Source: Mongoliitalea daihaiensis (GTDB lineage: Bacteria > Bacteroidota > Bacteroidia > Cytophagales > Cyclobacteriaceae). From it: 64,000 nt of DNA. The notes below the pieces were generated by a model that had not been told where the DNA came from, ran no database searches, and saw only the letters and a list, made by a program, of their open reading frames with translations. The stretch is taken from positions 1,587,592 to 1,651,591 of the forward strand of contig NZ_CP063779.1 of the NCBI RefSeq assembly GCF_021596945.1, given 5' to 3'. The number at the start of each line of letters is the position of its first letter. Position 1 is the first letter of the stretch. A program made the translations under genes and the position numbers. This document shows positions 23,897 through 32,784 of this stretch, piece by piece.

Positions 23897-25510
23897 TTAA
23901 AGTTTCACGTTTAACGTAGCAAATCCTGTATGTGCTGCACCTGCTTTGATGTCAACACTTCCCGAACCTTTTACTACCCAAGTCAACGTGGTCTTGTCAA
24001 AAGCGTCGATTTTATTGATTAGCTTGATTTTATCACCTGCGATTAAATCTTTGGCGTCACGGTTGATATCTACTCTCACTCTTCTCAACCATCTGGAGCG
24101 AACACCCATATCAGAATGCGTCGGCAGTGGAGAGTTGTTGAATAAATCTACAGTGATGCGCGTAAGGCCATTGCTGAGTTTTTCGGTTTGAAGGTTGTGG
24201 AACTCCAACTTAGGACTCATTTCAGCTAATTTTAAGATAAACTCGTTATGCTCTTTTGCAATGTCGGCAACTTTTTCAAAAGGAGGATTGTACATGACAA
24301 ATGGCTTGATACCTCCTACTTCTACTTTCTGCCCAGGAAGGTCTGGATGCGTAACTGCTTGCCAATCTACAAATGCATCAACGCCTTCACTATCTGCCCA
24401 AGCAAGGAAGTTTGCTTCTGCATTTGGATTAGATTTTCCGTCAGCATCCTTGAATTCAGGCACCCACCAGCCTGGAGTAGAGAAGCTTAGTCGTCCAAAG
24501 TGGAAATAAGCCCACTGGAAAAAGTCTCCATCTGTACCTTGATTCGTTTGATTGTATGCTTTTGGGGACACCGTTTTGTTGTAGATACCTGAAACCATGC
24601 TGTTGATGGCGACATCTTTTTCCAACATGGAAGTGACAATTCTTTTGCGTGCTTCTGCCGCATTGAACTTTAAGGGAGAGGATAAGTTATTTGCAGGAGA
24701 GAAAGTGAAAATTGCAAAAATATTCCATTGATCGAACAAGTAATCCAACATGGCTCTTCCTTCTTTTTGAGAAACAGCAAATTCGCCTGCTAGAGGAGTA
24801 AATATCGGAAACTTGTAAGTCAAGGAGCGGTTGAAGGCAATTCCTTCTTCCAAATCCTCACCAAACATTCCATCTTTGTCATTGTCACGGGATTCGCTCA
24901 TCAGCATGTGTGTACCCCTTTCCCCTTTACTTCGGTCAGCTTTGACCATGACGCGGGGATCTTTTTCATGTACGTAGTAATCACCTAGGGGGCTTTCTAC
25001 ACGCATCATGGTGATCATTCCATCTTTGTTCAGATCAACGTATCCATCTTCTGATACTTGACCATCTCTATCCTGATCCACTTTGGCGGCATTTCCTCTC
25101 CGTTCATACTTTAAGGATGCATGGTATTGCTCGTAGGCATCTGGAGACATGTTGGGAAATACATAAAATGTATTTTTGTCAAGTGCTGCATTGTTGTCTT
25201 TAACCAATGATTCAGCAAATTGTAAAGCGAGTTCCACACTCAGTACATGAAATCCTTCCACGCCACCAACTACTGCGATAGCGGGTTTATTATCCAAATC
25301 ACCTTTACCGACTTTGAGTACCCAAATATCTTTTCCACCCTCTGTTTTGGTGAGAGAGCTGAGTTTGGCAGTACTGCCGCTGCCAGAGATGGCTTGTAGC
25401 CGCTGGGTAAGTTGGCTCAGTGTTGGGTAGTCACCCTGCGCCAAGGATTCGGATTGGACAGCAAAAAGCAATCCAGCTCCGGCAACCCATGATAGTAGGT
25501 TTTTCTTCAT
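23897..25510 (-). CDS. M14 carboxypeptidase-like protein, probably catalytically inactive
   Basis: A protein of 537 residues with a signal peptide ending LAQG (about residue 25). It aligns along its length with the next gene and shares the DxDGxxxED/DLNKDGMITMM insert. Where the paralogue has HSNE, this protein has E85-G-F-H88, so the HxxE zinc motif is reversed to ExxH. The third histidine position reads FSPAN instead of SYHNY, and the catalytic glutamate region reads VMYNPP instead of LMETDA. All key positions are changed, so it is probably a pseudoenzyme or binding partner. Conserved length and frame argue against simple decay. It is first in the two-gene operon. Confidence 0.82.
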   Translation of the reverse strand: MKKNLLSWVAGAGLLFAVQSESLAQGDYPTLSQLTQRLQAISGSGSTAKLSSLTKTEGGKDIWVLKVGKGDLDNKPAIAVVGGVEGFHVLSVELALQFAESLVKDNNAALDKNTFYVFPNMSPDAYEQYHASLKYERRGNAAKVDQDRDGQVSEDGYVDLNKDGMITMMRVESPLGDYYVHEKDPRVMVKADRSKGERGTHMLMSESRDNDKDGMFGEDLEEGIAFNRSLTYKFPIFTPLAGEFAVSQKEGRAMLDYLFDQWNIFAIFTFSPANNLSSPLKFNAAEARKRIVTSMLEKDVAINSMVSGIYNKTVSPKAYNQTNQGTDGDFFQWAYFHFGRLSFSTPGWWVPEFKDADGKSNPNAEANFLAWADSEGVDAFVDWQAVTHPDLPGQKVEVGGIKPFVMYNPPFEKVADIAKEHNEFILKLAEMSPKLEFHNLQTEKLSNGLTRITVDLFNNSPLPTHSDMGVRSRWLRRVRVDINRDAKDLIAGDKIKLINKIDAFDKTTLTWVVKGSGSVDIKAGAAHTGFATLNVKL

Positions 25511-25743
25511 AAATTTTGAGGTTATATTCTGATTGTCGAAATGCCGAAGAGGCTATTCGACCTCTATGTTACAAAAAAAAGCTCGTGTACGAAATTTCCC
25601 TTCGAGTAGCCTGAATAAAGCTTTGCTAAGTGGTTAAAGTGATGGATAAATGGATTTGAGAATTTTCCGTTCTTATAACATTTTTATTTTTCTTACTCAA
25701 AAGCAAATAAAAGTGGTATTTTACCAGTTGAAATTTCCGTGTT

Positions 25744-26571
25744 ATGTTTAAAAAGATCGCCCTAGCTATAGCTTTCTCCCCACGTTTTGCATCGTTGATA
25801 GCAGAAGCCAAGCGCTTATCTGAAGTTTTTGATGCAGAGTTGATTTTGATTCATGTGGGAGAAAAAGAAGATGCTCAAGTACAAACCTTACATGATGCTT
25901 TGGACAAGCTTCAGGTTTTGGATAAAGTGAAGATCTATTGGGAACAGGGAAAGCCGGCCAACAAAATCATGCAGGTATGTGAGGAGCAGGGAGTAGATTT
26001 GTTGGTAGCTGGAGCGTTGAAACAAGAAGGCTTATTACAATATTACATAGGTTCGATTGCAAGAAAAATCATTCGGAGATCGAAATGCTCCGTATTGATG
26101 CTGATAGAACCATTAGAAAACCCGACGCCATTTGATAAAGTAGTCATTAACGGAACGCAACAAGAGCAGACTCCGAGGGTGATTGCTCAGGGCTTGGATT
26201 GGTGTAAAAAAGATCAAGCCAGACAAGTTTTTATTGTAAATGAAATAAAAATGTATGGCATGCAGATGGCTGCTGCTGGAGAGGGGGGAGAGTCTGAGAT
26301 TGCAAACACCCGAAGAAAGCTGGTCTCGGAAGAGGTGGAGTATGTGGAACAAATTCTAAAAGGATTGGATAAAGGCAATCTAAGAGTCAATGTGAAGATT
26401 ACCTGCGGAAAGTGGGCAGTCGAATTGGCTAAATTTGCCAGCGATATAAAAGCTGATTTGTTGATTGTAGGAGATGAGGGAAAGCTTGGGTTTTTAGACA
26501 GGCTTTTTCCGCATGATTTGGAGGACATTCTCAGTGACCTTCCGTGTAATTTATTGATCGTAAAAAAGTAA
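25744..26571 (+). CDS. Universal stress protein, two Usp domains
   Basis: A protein of 275 residues with two tandem Usp folds. The first (residues 1-140) opens MFKKIALAIAFSP and includes LLVAGALKQEG and SKCSVLMLIEP. The second (about 145-275) includes DLLIVGDEGKLGF and CNLLIVKK. ATP-binding G-2x-G-9x-G(S/T) motifs are only partly kept. It is cytosolic. The stop is seven bases before the CPA2 antiporter start, so it is probably co-expressed and may sense or regulate ion stress there; that link is inference from gene order, though Usp domains do associate with CPA2 transporters. Confidence 0.85.
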   Translation: MFKKIALAIAFSPRFASLIAEAKRLSEVFDAELILIHVGEKEDAQVQTLHDALDKLQVLDKVKIYWEQGKPANKIMQVCEEQGVDLLVAGALKQEGLLQYYIGSIARKIIRRSKCSVLMLIEPLENPTPFDKVVINGTQQEQTPRVIAQGLDWCKKDQARQVFIVNEIKMYGMQMAAAGEGGESEIANTRRKLVSEEVEYVEQILKGLDKGNLRVNVKITCGKWAVELAKFASDIKADLLIVGDEGKLGFLDRLFPHDLEDILSDLPCNLLIVKK

Positions 26572-26578
26572 GCGCTTC

Positions 26579-27832
26579 ATGGAACATTTATCGCATCAAG
26601 ATGTAGTCAATCTATTTCTGATGCTAGCGGCCATGTTGCTGCTGGCGAGGATATTTGCTGAGATTGCACAAAAATTTAAGCAACCCGCTGTGGTGGGTGA
26701 GCTGTTAGCGGGCATTTTATTAGGGCCTACTATCTTAGGGACATTCTTTCCGGAGTTATTTCAGGATCTATTTTTGAGTAATCCCAATGCCAATTTGGCT
26801 TTGGATGGTTTTGTGCAGATTGCCGTTGTCTTGCTGCTATTTATTGCAGGCTTGGAAGTGGAGTTGCATCTAGTATGGTCCCAGGGAAAATCTGCGCTCA
26901 GTATAAGTTTATTAGGCTTAATTGTGCCATTTATTCTTGGATTTGTATTTCCTTATTATTTCCCGGAGTTTTTTGGGTTGGTAGAAGGTGATCGATTATT
27001 GTTTTCATTGTTTATGGGAACTGCCATGTCCATTACAGCGCTGCCTGTCGTTGTACGGATTCTGATGGATTTGGATTTATTTAAGACCAAGATGGGGATG
27101 TTGATTGTAGCTTCTGCCATGGTCAATGATATTATCGGTTGGTTGATTTTTTCTGTGATTTTATCCTTTATGGGAAAAGCAGGAAACTTGTCGTTGATGC
27201 AGACGATAGGAATCACCCTGCTGTTTACTTTCTTTATGTTGACCATCGGGAAGTTTATCATCAATAAAGCCCTGCCTTGGATCAATAAAAAATTGGCTTG
27301 GCCTGGTGGGGTATTATCCCTTTCCATGGCATTTTGTTTTATGGCAGCGGCCTTTACTGAATGGCTTGGAATCCATGCGATTTTTGGTGCATTCTTGTTA
27401 GGAGTAGCTTTAGGTGACTCCGAACATATGTCTGAGCGTGCCAAAGAAATTGTTCATCAATTCATCAACAACATCTTTGCACCGCTTTTTTTCGTATCTA
27501 TCGGTCTTAAGATTAATTTCTTCACCAATTTTGATTTGTTACTGACGCTGGCAATTCTAGTGATTTCATTTGCTGGTAAAATTGTGGGCAGTGGTTTTGG
27601 GGCCTACAAAGGAGGTTTCAATGTCAAAGAGTCTTTGGCGGTGGGATTTGGGATGAACGCTCGTGGAGCCATGGAAATTATTTTAGGATTGATTGCGTTG
27701 GAAAATGGATTGATCGGGGAAAAGCTCTTTGTAGCTTTGGTCATCATGGCGATTGTAACGAGTATGAGCAGTGGCCCTTTGATGAAATGGTCGCTGAAAG
27801 CGGCAAAAGAAGAGCGCGAAGCTGCTTCCTAG
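26579..27832 (+). CDS. Cation:proton antiporter, CPA2 (Kef/Nap) family
   Basis: A protein of 417 residues with about 12 transmembrane helices. Family segments include QPAVVGELLAGILLGPTILG (about residues 33-52), LFIAGLEVEL, and the ion-binding SAMVNDIIGWLIF (Asn-Asp pair), followed by FLLGVALGDSEH and GMNARGAMEIILG. It lacks the cytoplasmic RCK domain of Kef channels, so it is a transporter-only member exchanging Na+ or K+ for H+ across the inner membrane. It is preceded by a two-domain Usp in the same operon. Confidence 0.92.
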   Translation: MEHLSHQDVVNLFLMLAAMLLLARIFAEIAQKFKQPAVVGELLAGILLGPTILGTFFPELFQDLFLSNPNANLALDGFVQIAVVLLLFIAGLEVELHLVWSQGKSALSISLLGLIVPFILGFVFPYYFPEFFGLVEGDRLLFSLFMGTAMSITALPVVVRILMDLDLFKTKMGMLIVASAMVNDIIGWLIFSVILSFMGKAGNLSLMQTIGITLLFTFFMLTIGKFIINKALPWINKKLAWPGGVLSLSMAFCFMAAAFTEWLGIHAIFGAFLLGVALGDSEHMSERAKEIVHQFINNIFAPLFFVSIGLKINFFTNFDLLLTLAILVISFAGKIVGSGFGAYKGGFNVKESLAVGFGMNARGAMEIILGLIALENGLIGEKLFVALVIMAIVTSMSSGPLMKWSLKAAKEEREAAS

Positions 27833-27930
27833 CTCCATCAATCGTTCATACAAAGATTCAATTAGAAATTTGTAACCAAAGGCAGTACTTTTGGTTTTTA
27901 ATGGAAAAATAGACATTACAATACGTAAAA

Positions 27931-28965
27931 ATGAGTAAGAATAAGGCAAAAATTGGTGTATTGCTGGTGAATTTGGGAACTCCCGACAGCACTGCTGTAG
28001 GTGATGTGAGAAAATACTTGAGAGAGTTTCTCATGGACGGACGGGTGATTGATTTTCCATTTATCCCTCGCTGGATGTTGGTGAATTTGATCATCGCCCC
28101 TTTTCGATCCTTCAAATCTGCGGCTGAATATAGAAAAGTGTGGGAAGAAAGGGGATCCCCTTTGATGTTTCATACTGTAGATCTGCGCGACAAGCTGACT
28201 GAAAAATTGGATTCCGATAAGTACATAGTAGAAATGGCCATGCGTTATCAAACTCCCAGTATTGAGGAAGGATTGAATAAACTTAACAAGGCCAATGTCA
28301 GAAAGATCATTGTTATTTCATTATTCCCCCAGTACGCATCTGCTACCAATGGCTCTGTCGTAGATAAAGTAATGGAAATTGCCCGTACTTGGCAGATTAT
28401 TCCTAATATCTCTTTTGTCAATAATTTTGTGGAGCATCCTTTATTCTTGGAAGCTTGGGCTGAATTGGGTAGAGAGTGGATGGCTAAGCAGGAGTATGAC
28501 AAATACCTGTTCTCCTATCACGGACTTCCTGCAAGACAGATAAAGAAAGGCTCGGTAGATAACTATTGTCAATTGAGTGATAAATGCTGTGGGAATTATA
28601 CCAAGAAGAATCAATTTTGCTATAGAGGGCAGTGTTTTTATACCACCCGTCTGATTGCAGAAAAGTTGGGTATTCCTATGGAAAAAACCATCACTTGCTT
28701 CCAGTCAAGGCTTGGAAAGGATACTTGGATTCAGCCTTACACGGAGGATGTAATCGAGGAATTAGCAAAAGACGGCATCAAAAAGGTGTTGGTGTTCTCT
28801 CCGGCTTTCGTGGCAGATTGTTTGGAAACTACGGTGGAAGTTGGACAGGAATACAAAGAAGAATTCATCGAATTAGGTGGTGAACAATGGGATTTAGTAC
28901 CAAGCTTAAATTCCAATGATACTTGGGTGGAGTGTGTGAAGGAGTTGGTGGAGGAGAATAGTTGA
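27931..28965 (+). CDS. hemH: Ferrochelatase with internal cysteine cluster
   Basis: A protein of 344 residues. It opens KIGVLLVNLGTPDS, and has LFPQYASATNGS (about 131-142), the active-site histidine in FSYHGLP (H197) and a catalytic glutamate near DCLETTVEVG. It inserts Fe2+ into protoporphyrin IX, the last step of haem synthesis. Five cysteines cluster at 213, 219, 220, 230 and 235, a position that could hold a [2Fe-2S] cluster as described for some bacterial ferrochelatases with internal ligands. A TAnnTTTG-like box (TACTTTTG) lies at 27886-27893. The 3' side opens into a repeat-rich intergenic region. Confidence 0.95.
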   Translation: MSKNKAKIGVLLVNLGTPDSTAVGDVRKYLREFLMDGRVIDFPFIPRWMLVNLIIAPFRSFKSAAEYRKVWEERGSPLMFHTVDLRDKLTEKLDSDKYIVEMAMRYQTPSIEEGLNKLNKANVRKIIVISLFPQYASATNGSVVDKVMEIARTWQIIPNISFVNNFVEHPLFLEAWAELGREWMAKQEYDKYLFSYHGLPARQIKKGSVDNYCQLSDKCCGNYTKKNQFCYRGQCFYTTRLIAEKLGIPMEKTITCFQSRLGKDTWIQPYTEDVIEELAKDGIKKVLVFSPAFVADCLETTVEVGQEYKEEFIELGGEQWDLVPSLNSNDTWVECVKELVEENS

Positions 28966-29026
28966 TTTTGGAGATATTGATAGATATTATTTGATATTGA
29001 GTTTCTCCTGTGGATTGAAATAAGGA

Positions 29027-29187
29027 TTGAAATAATAATTAGTCTAGCTAATTCCAACTTGCGTCAGCAAAATATCTGTAAATCAGTATAATCTGTGGAT
29101 AGAAAAGATATTGATTGATATTGGATATTAATTGATATTGAAATTTCGCTTCGACTTAAAATAAAGTTGAAATAGGGGTGGTGGGTT
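29027..29187. repeat. 161-bp direct repeat, copy 1
   Basis: Nearly identical to 29325-29485 (period 298 bases), including AATTCCAACTTGCGTCAGC and GTAAATCAGTATAATCTGTGG. The surrounding 28966-29600 holds no credible gene; it is full of GATATTGATTGATATT-like motifs and TTGAAATAA runs. Confidence 0.85.
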
Positions 29188-29324
29188 AAGGAGGAAGTTT
29201 CGTTTCCAGGAAATGTAACCGCCAAGGTCTCGGAGGTTTGAGCAGAGGGCGCAGAGAGGCGCTTTGGAAAATTTGAGAGTGATATTGGTATTCCTTGTGG
29301 ATTGAAATAAGGTGGAAATAAGGG

Positions 29325-29485
29325 TTGAAATAATAATTAGTCGAGCCAATTCCAACTTGCGTCAGCAAAATATCTGTAAATCAGTATAATCTGTGGATAG
29401 AAAAGATATTGATTGATATTGGATATTAATTGATATTGAAATTTCGCTTCGACTTAAAATAAAGTTGAAATAGGTGTGGTGGGTT
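29325..29485. repeat. 161-bp direct repeat, copy 2
   Basis: Second copy of the repeat at 29027-29187, differing at only a few bases. It is followed by a CTTTGCGTTGCCTTTGC-type sequence (29520-29610), a low-complexity motif resembling Bacteroidota intergenic repeats, that runs up to the start of the MFS gene. Confidence 0.85.
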
Positions 29486-29621
29486 GAGAAAGACGATTCG
29501 TTCCTAAGAAATAGTAACTGCAAAGGTCTCAAAGTTTTGAGCAAAGGTCGCTGATAGAGAGAAAAATAATCTTTGGGTTCTTTGCGTTGCCTTTGCATCT
29601 TTGCGGTTTAGAACAAAAAAG

Positions 29622-30797
29622 GTGGAAATAAAAAAGTTGGCCCAGAGTAATGGGTTTTTGTTTTTTGGGATTTTGTTGGTTGCTTTTAATTTGCGGCCTT
29701 CGATCACGGCTGTAGGTCCTTTGATTCCAATGATTCGGGAGGATTTGGGTTTGAGCAATGGCTGGGCTGGTTTTCTGACCACTTTACCTTTGTTGACATT
29801 TGCTACCTTTTCCTTGTTTTCGGCAGCTATAGGTAAGCGCTTGGGGAATTCACAGGCTATTTTTTGGGCCTTGGTCCTCATTTTGGCAGGTACAATTCTA
29901 CGTGTTCAGGGAGGTTCTTGGCTCCTGTTTGTAGGAACTGGCATCACAGGGGTAGGGATTGTCATTTGTAATGTGCTACTGATACCATTAATTAAAAACC
30001 GCTTGCCCCACAAAATCGGTGTTGCCACGGCCTCCTATACTACTGGGATGACTTTATTTGCGGCGATTGCATCGGGGATTTCGGCTCCTTTGGCGTTGGA
30101 CTTCGATTGGGGCTGGCGAGGTTCTTTGTTGTTTTGGGCTGTGTTACTGCTTATCGGAATTTTGGTTTGGGCTCCTCAGGCAGCTGTGAAGGTTCAGGGA
30201 AAGCAACAACAATCAGACATTCCCAAAGTCAATGTATGGAAATCTCGTTTGGCTTGGCAAGTGAGTTTGTTTATGGGTGTGCAATCTTTGTTGTTTTTCA
30301 CCATTGTTGCCTGGTTGCCGGATATGATGATTGATCGGGGATTGAGTCCTGTGCAGGCGGGGGTATTGATTTCGGTGATGCAGTTAGTGGGGTTGTTGGG
30401 TTCGTTTTTAGCACCAATTATCGCTGTTAAATTCAAAGATCAGGTGGGGATGGTGTTGGTATTAGGAGGGATGTATGTGATTGGATTCATGACCTTGTTT
30501 AGTGGAAGTCTTTGGATCAATTACGCTGGGCTTACTTTGGTAGGAATTGGCTTAGGCTCCAGTATTTCGTTAGCTTATACCTTGATTGGTCTGAGAACTG
30601 ATGCCGAACAAACCACTGCCTCTCTTTCAGGCATGTCTCAATCGACGGGATATTATCTCGCCGCATTGGGTCCTTTACTATTTGGGATTGCTTTTGATAT
30701 CTGGCAGGATTGGAATTTGTTGATTTATTTGCTGCTAGTTTGTAGCTTATTGTTTACCTATTTTGGGTGGAAATCTGGGGTAGCGAAAAAAATTTAG
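29622..30797 (+). CDS. MFS transporter, CynX/NimT-like
   Basis: About 391 residues with 12 predicted helices. Early segment FNLRPSITAVGPLIP, which is characteristic of the CynX/NimT group (cyanate or nitroimidazole-type exporters), and LPLLTFATFS follow the start. GTG at 29622 (VEIKKLAQ) is chosen; the in-frame TTG at 29601 lies inside the upstream repeat motif. Inner membrane; substrate unknown. It is isolated between two repeat regions, with no partner gene in the same operon. Confidence 0.82.
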   Translation: MEIKKLAQSNGFLFFGILLVAFNLRPSITAVGPLIPMIREDLGLSNGWAGFLTTLPLLTFATFSLFSAAIGKRLGNSQAIFWALVLILAGTILRVQGGSWLLFVGTGITGVGIVICNVLLIPLIKNRLPHKIGVATASYTTGMTLFAAIASGISAPLALDFDWGWRGSLLFWAVLLLIGILVWAPQAAVKVQGKQQQSDIPKVNVWKSRLAWQVSLFMGVQSLLFFTIVAWLPDMMIDRGLSPVQAGVLISVMQLVGLLGSFLAPIIAVKFKDQVGMVLVLGGMYVIGFMTLFSGSLWINYAGLTLVGIGLGSSISLAYTLIGLRTDAEQTTASLSGMSQSTGYYLAALGPLLFGIAFDIWQDWNLLIYLLLVCSLLFTYFGWKSGVAKKI

Positions 30798-30810
30798 TAA
30801 ATGGTGTTTT

Positions 30811-31333
30811 ACCATTAAGGTATTAAGAGAATGAAGGTTTTTCTTCATGTTCCTTAACTTCTTAATGGTTTCTCTTTTCCGGACAAATTTCCTTTACTGT
30901 TTTTTACCATTAAGGTATTAAGGGAATGAAGGTTTGCCCTTAATGTTCCTTAACTCCTTAATGGTTCGTTTTTCCTTCAAAAATCTCGGTCTATGGTTTT
31001 GTTGCCATTAAGGTATTAAGGTTTTTCTTCATGATTCTTAACTCCTTAATGGTTTCTCTTTTCCGGACAAATTTCCTTTACTGTTTTTTACCATTAAGGT
31101 ATTAAGGGAATGAAGGTTTGCCCTTAATGTTCCTTAACTCCTTAATGGTTCGTTTTTCCTTCAAAAATCTCGGTCTATGGTTTTGTTGCCATTAAGGTAT
31201 TAAGGTTTTTCTTCATGATTCTTAACTTCTTAATGGTTTCTCTTTTCCGGACAAATTTCCTTCACTGTTTTTTACCATTAAGGTATTAAGGGAATGAAGG
31301 TTTGCCCTTAATGTTCCTTAACTCCTTAATGGT
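30811..31333. repeat. Array of six REP-like palindromes in a 184-bp tandem repeat
   Basis: Six inverted-repeat units, each starting CCATTAAGGTATTAAG and ending CTTAACTCCTTAATGG, at about 30811-30869, 30907-30965, 31005-31052, 31090-31149, 31189-31236 and 31274-31333. Two alternating unit types with different linkers form a higher-order repeat of exactly 184 bases (CCGGACAAATTTCC recurs at 30879, 31063 and 31247). The long unit has an extra inner arm pair (AAGGGAATGAAGG...CCCTTAATGTTCC). Transcripts would fold into strong hairpins. Single copies elsewhere: 55541-55599 and a half at 4020. Organisation resembles REP/BIME elements. Confidence 0.92.
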
Positions 31334-31373
31334 TTCTCTTTTTCGAGGAAATCTTATTCCATGGTTTTTCTAA

Positions 31374-31402
31374 CAAAAAAAGCCCCGCTATTGCGAGGCT
31401 TG
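31374..31402 (-). terminator. Intrinsic terminator of xerC-hpf
   Basis: On the minus strand AAGCCTCGC-AATA-GCGGGGCTT followed by seven T residues, just after the hpf stop codon. Confidence 0.9.
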
Positions 31403-31405
31403 TTG

Positions 31406-31711
31406 TTATTGGTGGGCTAGGACCACTTTTTCTTTAAACTTCTTCAATTGTCTCCGGAGTGCTTCGACGGCCTCATCCGTAGCAGCTTCGAAGGAGTCCG
31501 CTTGTTGCTTGGCAAAGAGAATTTTGCCGGGCACATTGAGTTTGATTTCTACAATTTTATTTTCATTCTTTTCGTTTTTGTCAAGTCTCATAAAAACTTC
31601 ACCATCGACAATGCGGTCGTAAAACGTATCCAATTTATCCGCTTTTTTCTGGATAAAGTCGATCAGCTTTTGGTCTGCGTCGAAATGGATGGAATGCATT
31701 TGAAGTTTCAT
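31406..31711 (-). CDS. hpf: Ribosome hibernation promoting factor (short HPF/RaiA type)
   Basis: A protein of 101 residues with the HPF fold: MQMHSIHF-type first strand (MKLQMHSIHFDADQKL), basic central strands, and the helix SFEAATDEAVEALRRQLKKFKEK at residues about 72-94. The length matches short HPF, which binds the 30S decoding centre and dimerises or inactivates ribosomes in stationary phase. It lies about 30 bases downstream of xerC on the same strand and ends in a strong terminator; xerC-hpf pairing is typical in Bacteroidota. Confidence 0.92.
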   Translation of the reverse strand: MKLQMHSIHFDADQKLIDFIQKKADKLDTFYDRIVDGEVFMRLDKNEKNENKIVEIKLNVPGKILFAKQQADSFEAATDEAVEALRRQLKKFKEKVVLAHQ

Positions 31712-31740
31712 AACATTACTGGTTTAAAGTTAAACGTATA

Positions 31741-32625
31741 TTAAGCTTTCGGATGTGCTTGGTTATACACAGCCTTGAGTTTTTCCATAGAATTATGCGT
31801 ATACACTTGCGTCGCGGCGAGGTTGGCATGTCCCAAAAGGTCTTTTACTGCATTGAGATCTGCCCCTTTGTTAAGCAAGTGGGTGGCAAAGGTATGTCTC
31901 AACAAATGCGGACTTCGCTTGGTCGTTTGAGCAAAGAGATCTAAATAATGTCTGACAATTCGATATATCATCATAGGGTATGCTTGCTCCTTCTCTTTAG
32001 TAACGATAAAATAGTCACTTTCTTTTGTATTCGGAAATGTTTCTTCAAATACTTTTTTGTATGAAATTATATTTTCCTGAAGCCTCGAAATGATGGGAAT
32101 TATTCTTTCTTTTTTGCGTTTTCCGAATACCTTGACTTGCTGCTGGGCTAGGTCTATATCTTTCCATTGGAGCTGAGTAAGTTCTGAAAGACGTACTCCT
32201 GTCAAATACAAAAAATCCATGACCATGCGGTCTCGCTGTCCCTCAAAGTCGATAGGGTAATTGATTTCTTCTAGGATTTTATCGATGGCCTCCTCTTGGA
32301 CAAATTCAGGTAGTCGCTTGGGCGTTTTCAGCGCTTTGATTTTATAGGTTGGGTCTTTGGAGATTTCACCTGAGCGGAGGAGAAACTTATAAAATGAGCG
32401 GAGGGTGGCTATTTTTCTATTGATAGATGTTGGACTCAACTTGGTATCCACTAAATCAATCACCCAAGCTCGGATTTCGGCATGTTCGGCCAAGCTGATA
32501 TCCTCCTTTTCAAAGGATGTCTTACAAAACTCCGCAAACTGCTCCAAATCCTTACGATAAGCTAAAACCGTATGCGCACTCGCCCGCTTTTCGTATTCCA
32601 AGTAATTGATAAATGATTCTACCAT
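31741..32625 (-). CDS. xerC: Tyrosine recombinase XerC
   Basis: A protein of 294 residues. An N-terminal SAM-like DNA-binding domain (1-95) is followed by the catalytic domain with all active residues: Arg in TGVRLSELTQL, Lys in VFGKRKKERIIP, HLLRHTFATHLL, and the GHANLAATQVYTH segment carrying His and the nucleophile Tyr. It resolves chromosome dimers at dif with XerD. Bases 32533-32662, covering its first about 30 codons and leader, recur 4284 bases away at 36817-36946, marking a duplication boundary of the adjacent accessory island. Confidence 0.93.
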   Translation of the reverse strand: MVESFINYLEYEKRASAHTVLAYRKDLEQFAEFCKTSFEKEDISLAEHAEIRAWVIDLVDTKLSPTSINRKIATLRSFYKFLLRSGEISKDPTYKIKALKTPKRLPEFVQEEAIDKILEEINYPIDFEGQRDRMVMDFLYLTGVRLSELTQLQWKDIDLAQQQVKVFGKRKKERIIPIISRLQENIISYKKVFEETFPNTKESDYFIVTKEKEQAYPMMIYRIVRHYLDLFAQTTKRSPHLLRHTFATHLLNKGADLNAVKDLLGHANLAATQVYTHNSMEKLKAVYNQAHPKA

Positions 32626-32662
32626 AGGAAAATGAAGGTAAGTAAAGGAGTGGGGATTTCAA
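32533..32662. repeat. Duplicated flank A: xerC 5' end, original copy
   Basis: 130 bases with an ungapped match of roughly 94 percent to 36817-36946 (constant offset 4284). Includes the xerC start codon and about 37 bases of leader. Confidence 0.9.
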
Positions 32663-32784
32663 AAAATAGTAATAAACTAATTGTTTATTTCTAATTTTTA
32701 ATTGTTTAGTAAATATTCCTTAGTATTGTCTGGGATTATTAAATAAAATATTCATCTTTAAAAAATTATTTAGTTAAAAAAAAT

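Noticed and set aside
29601-29621. TTG at 29601 as start of the MFS transporter
   Set aside because: It lies inside the CTTTGC repeat; GTG 29622 begins the transporter-like sequence.
30811-31333. CRISPR array
   Set aside because: Spacers are themselves repeated with a 184-bp period and the units are long palindromes; no cas genes nearby. REP-like repeats fit better.
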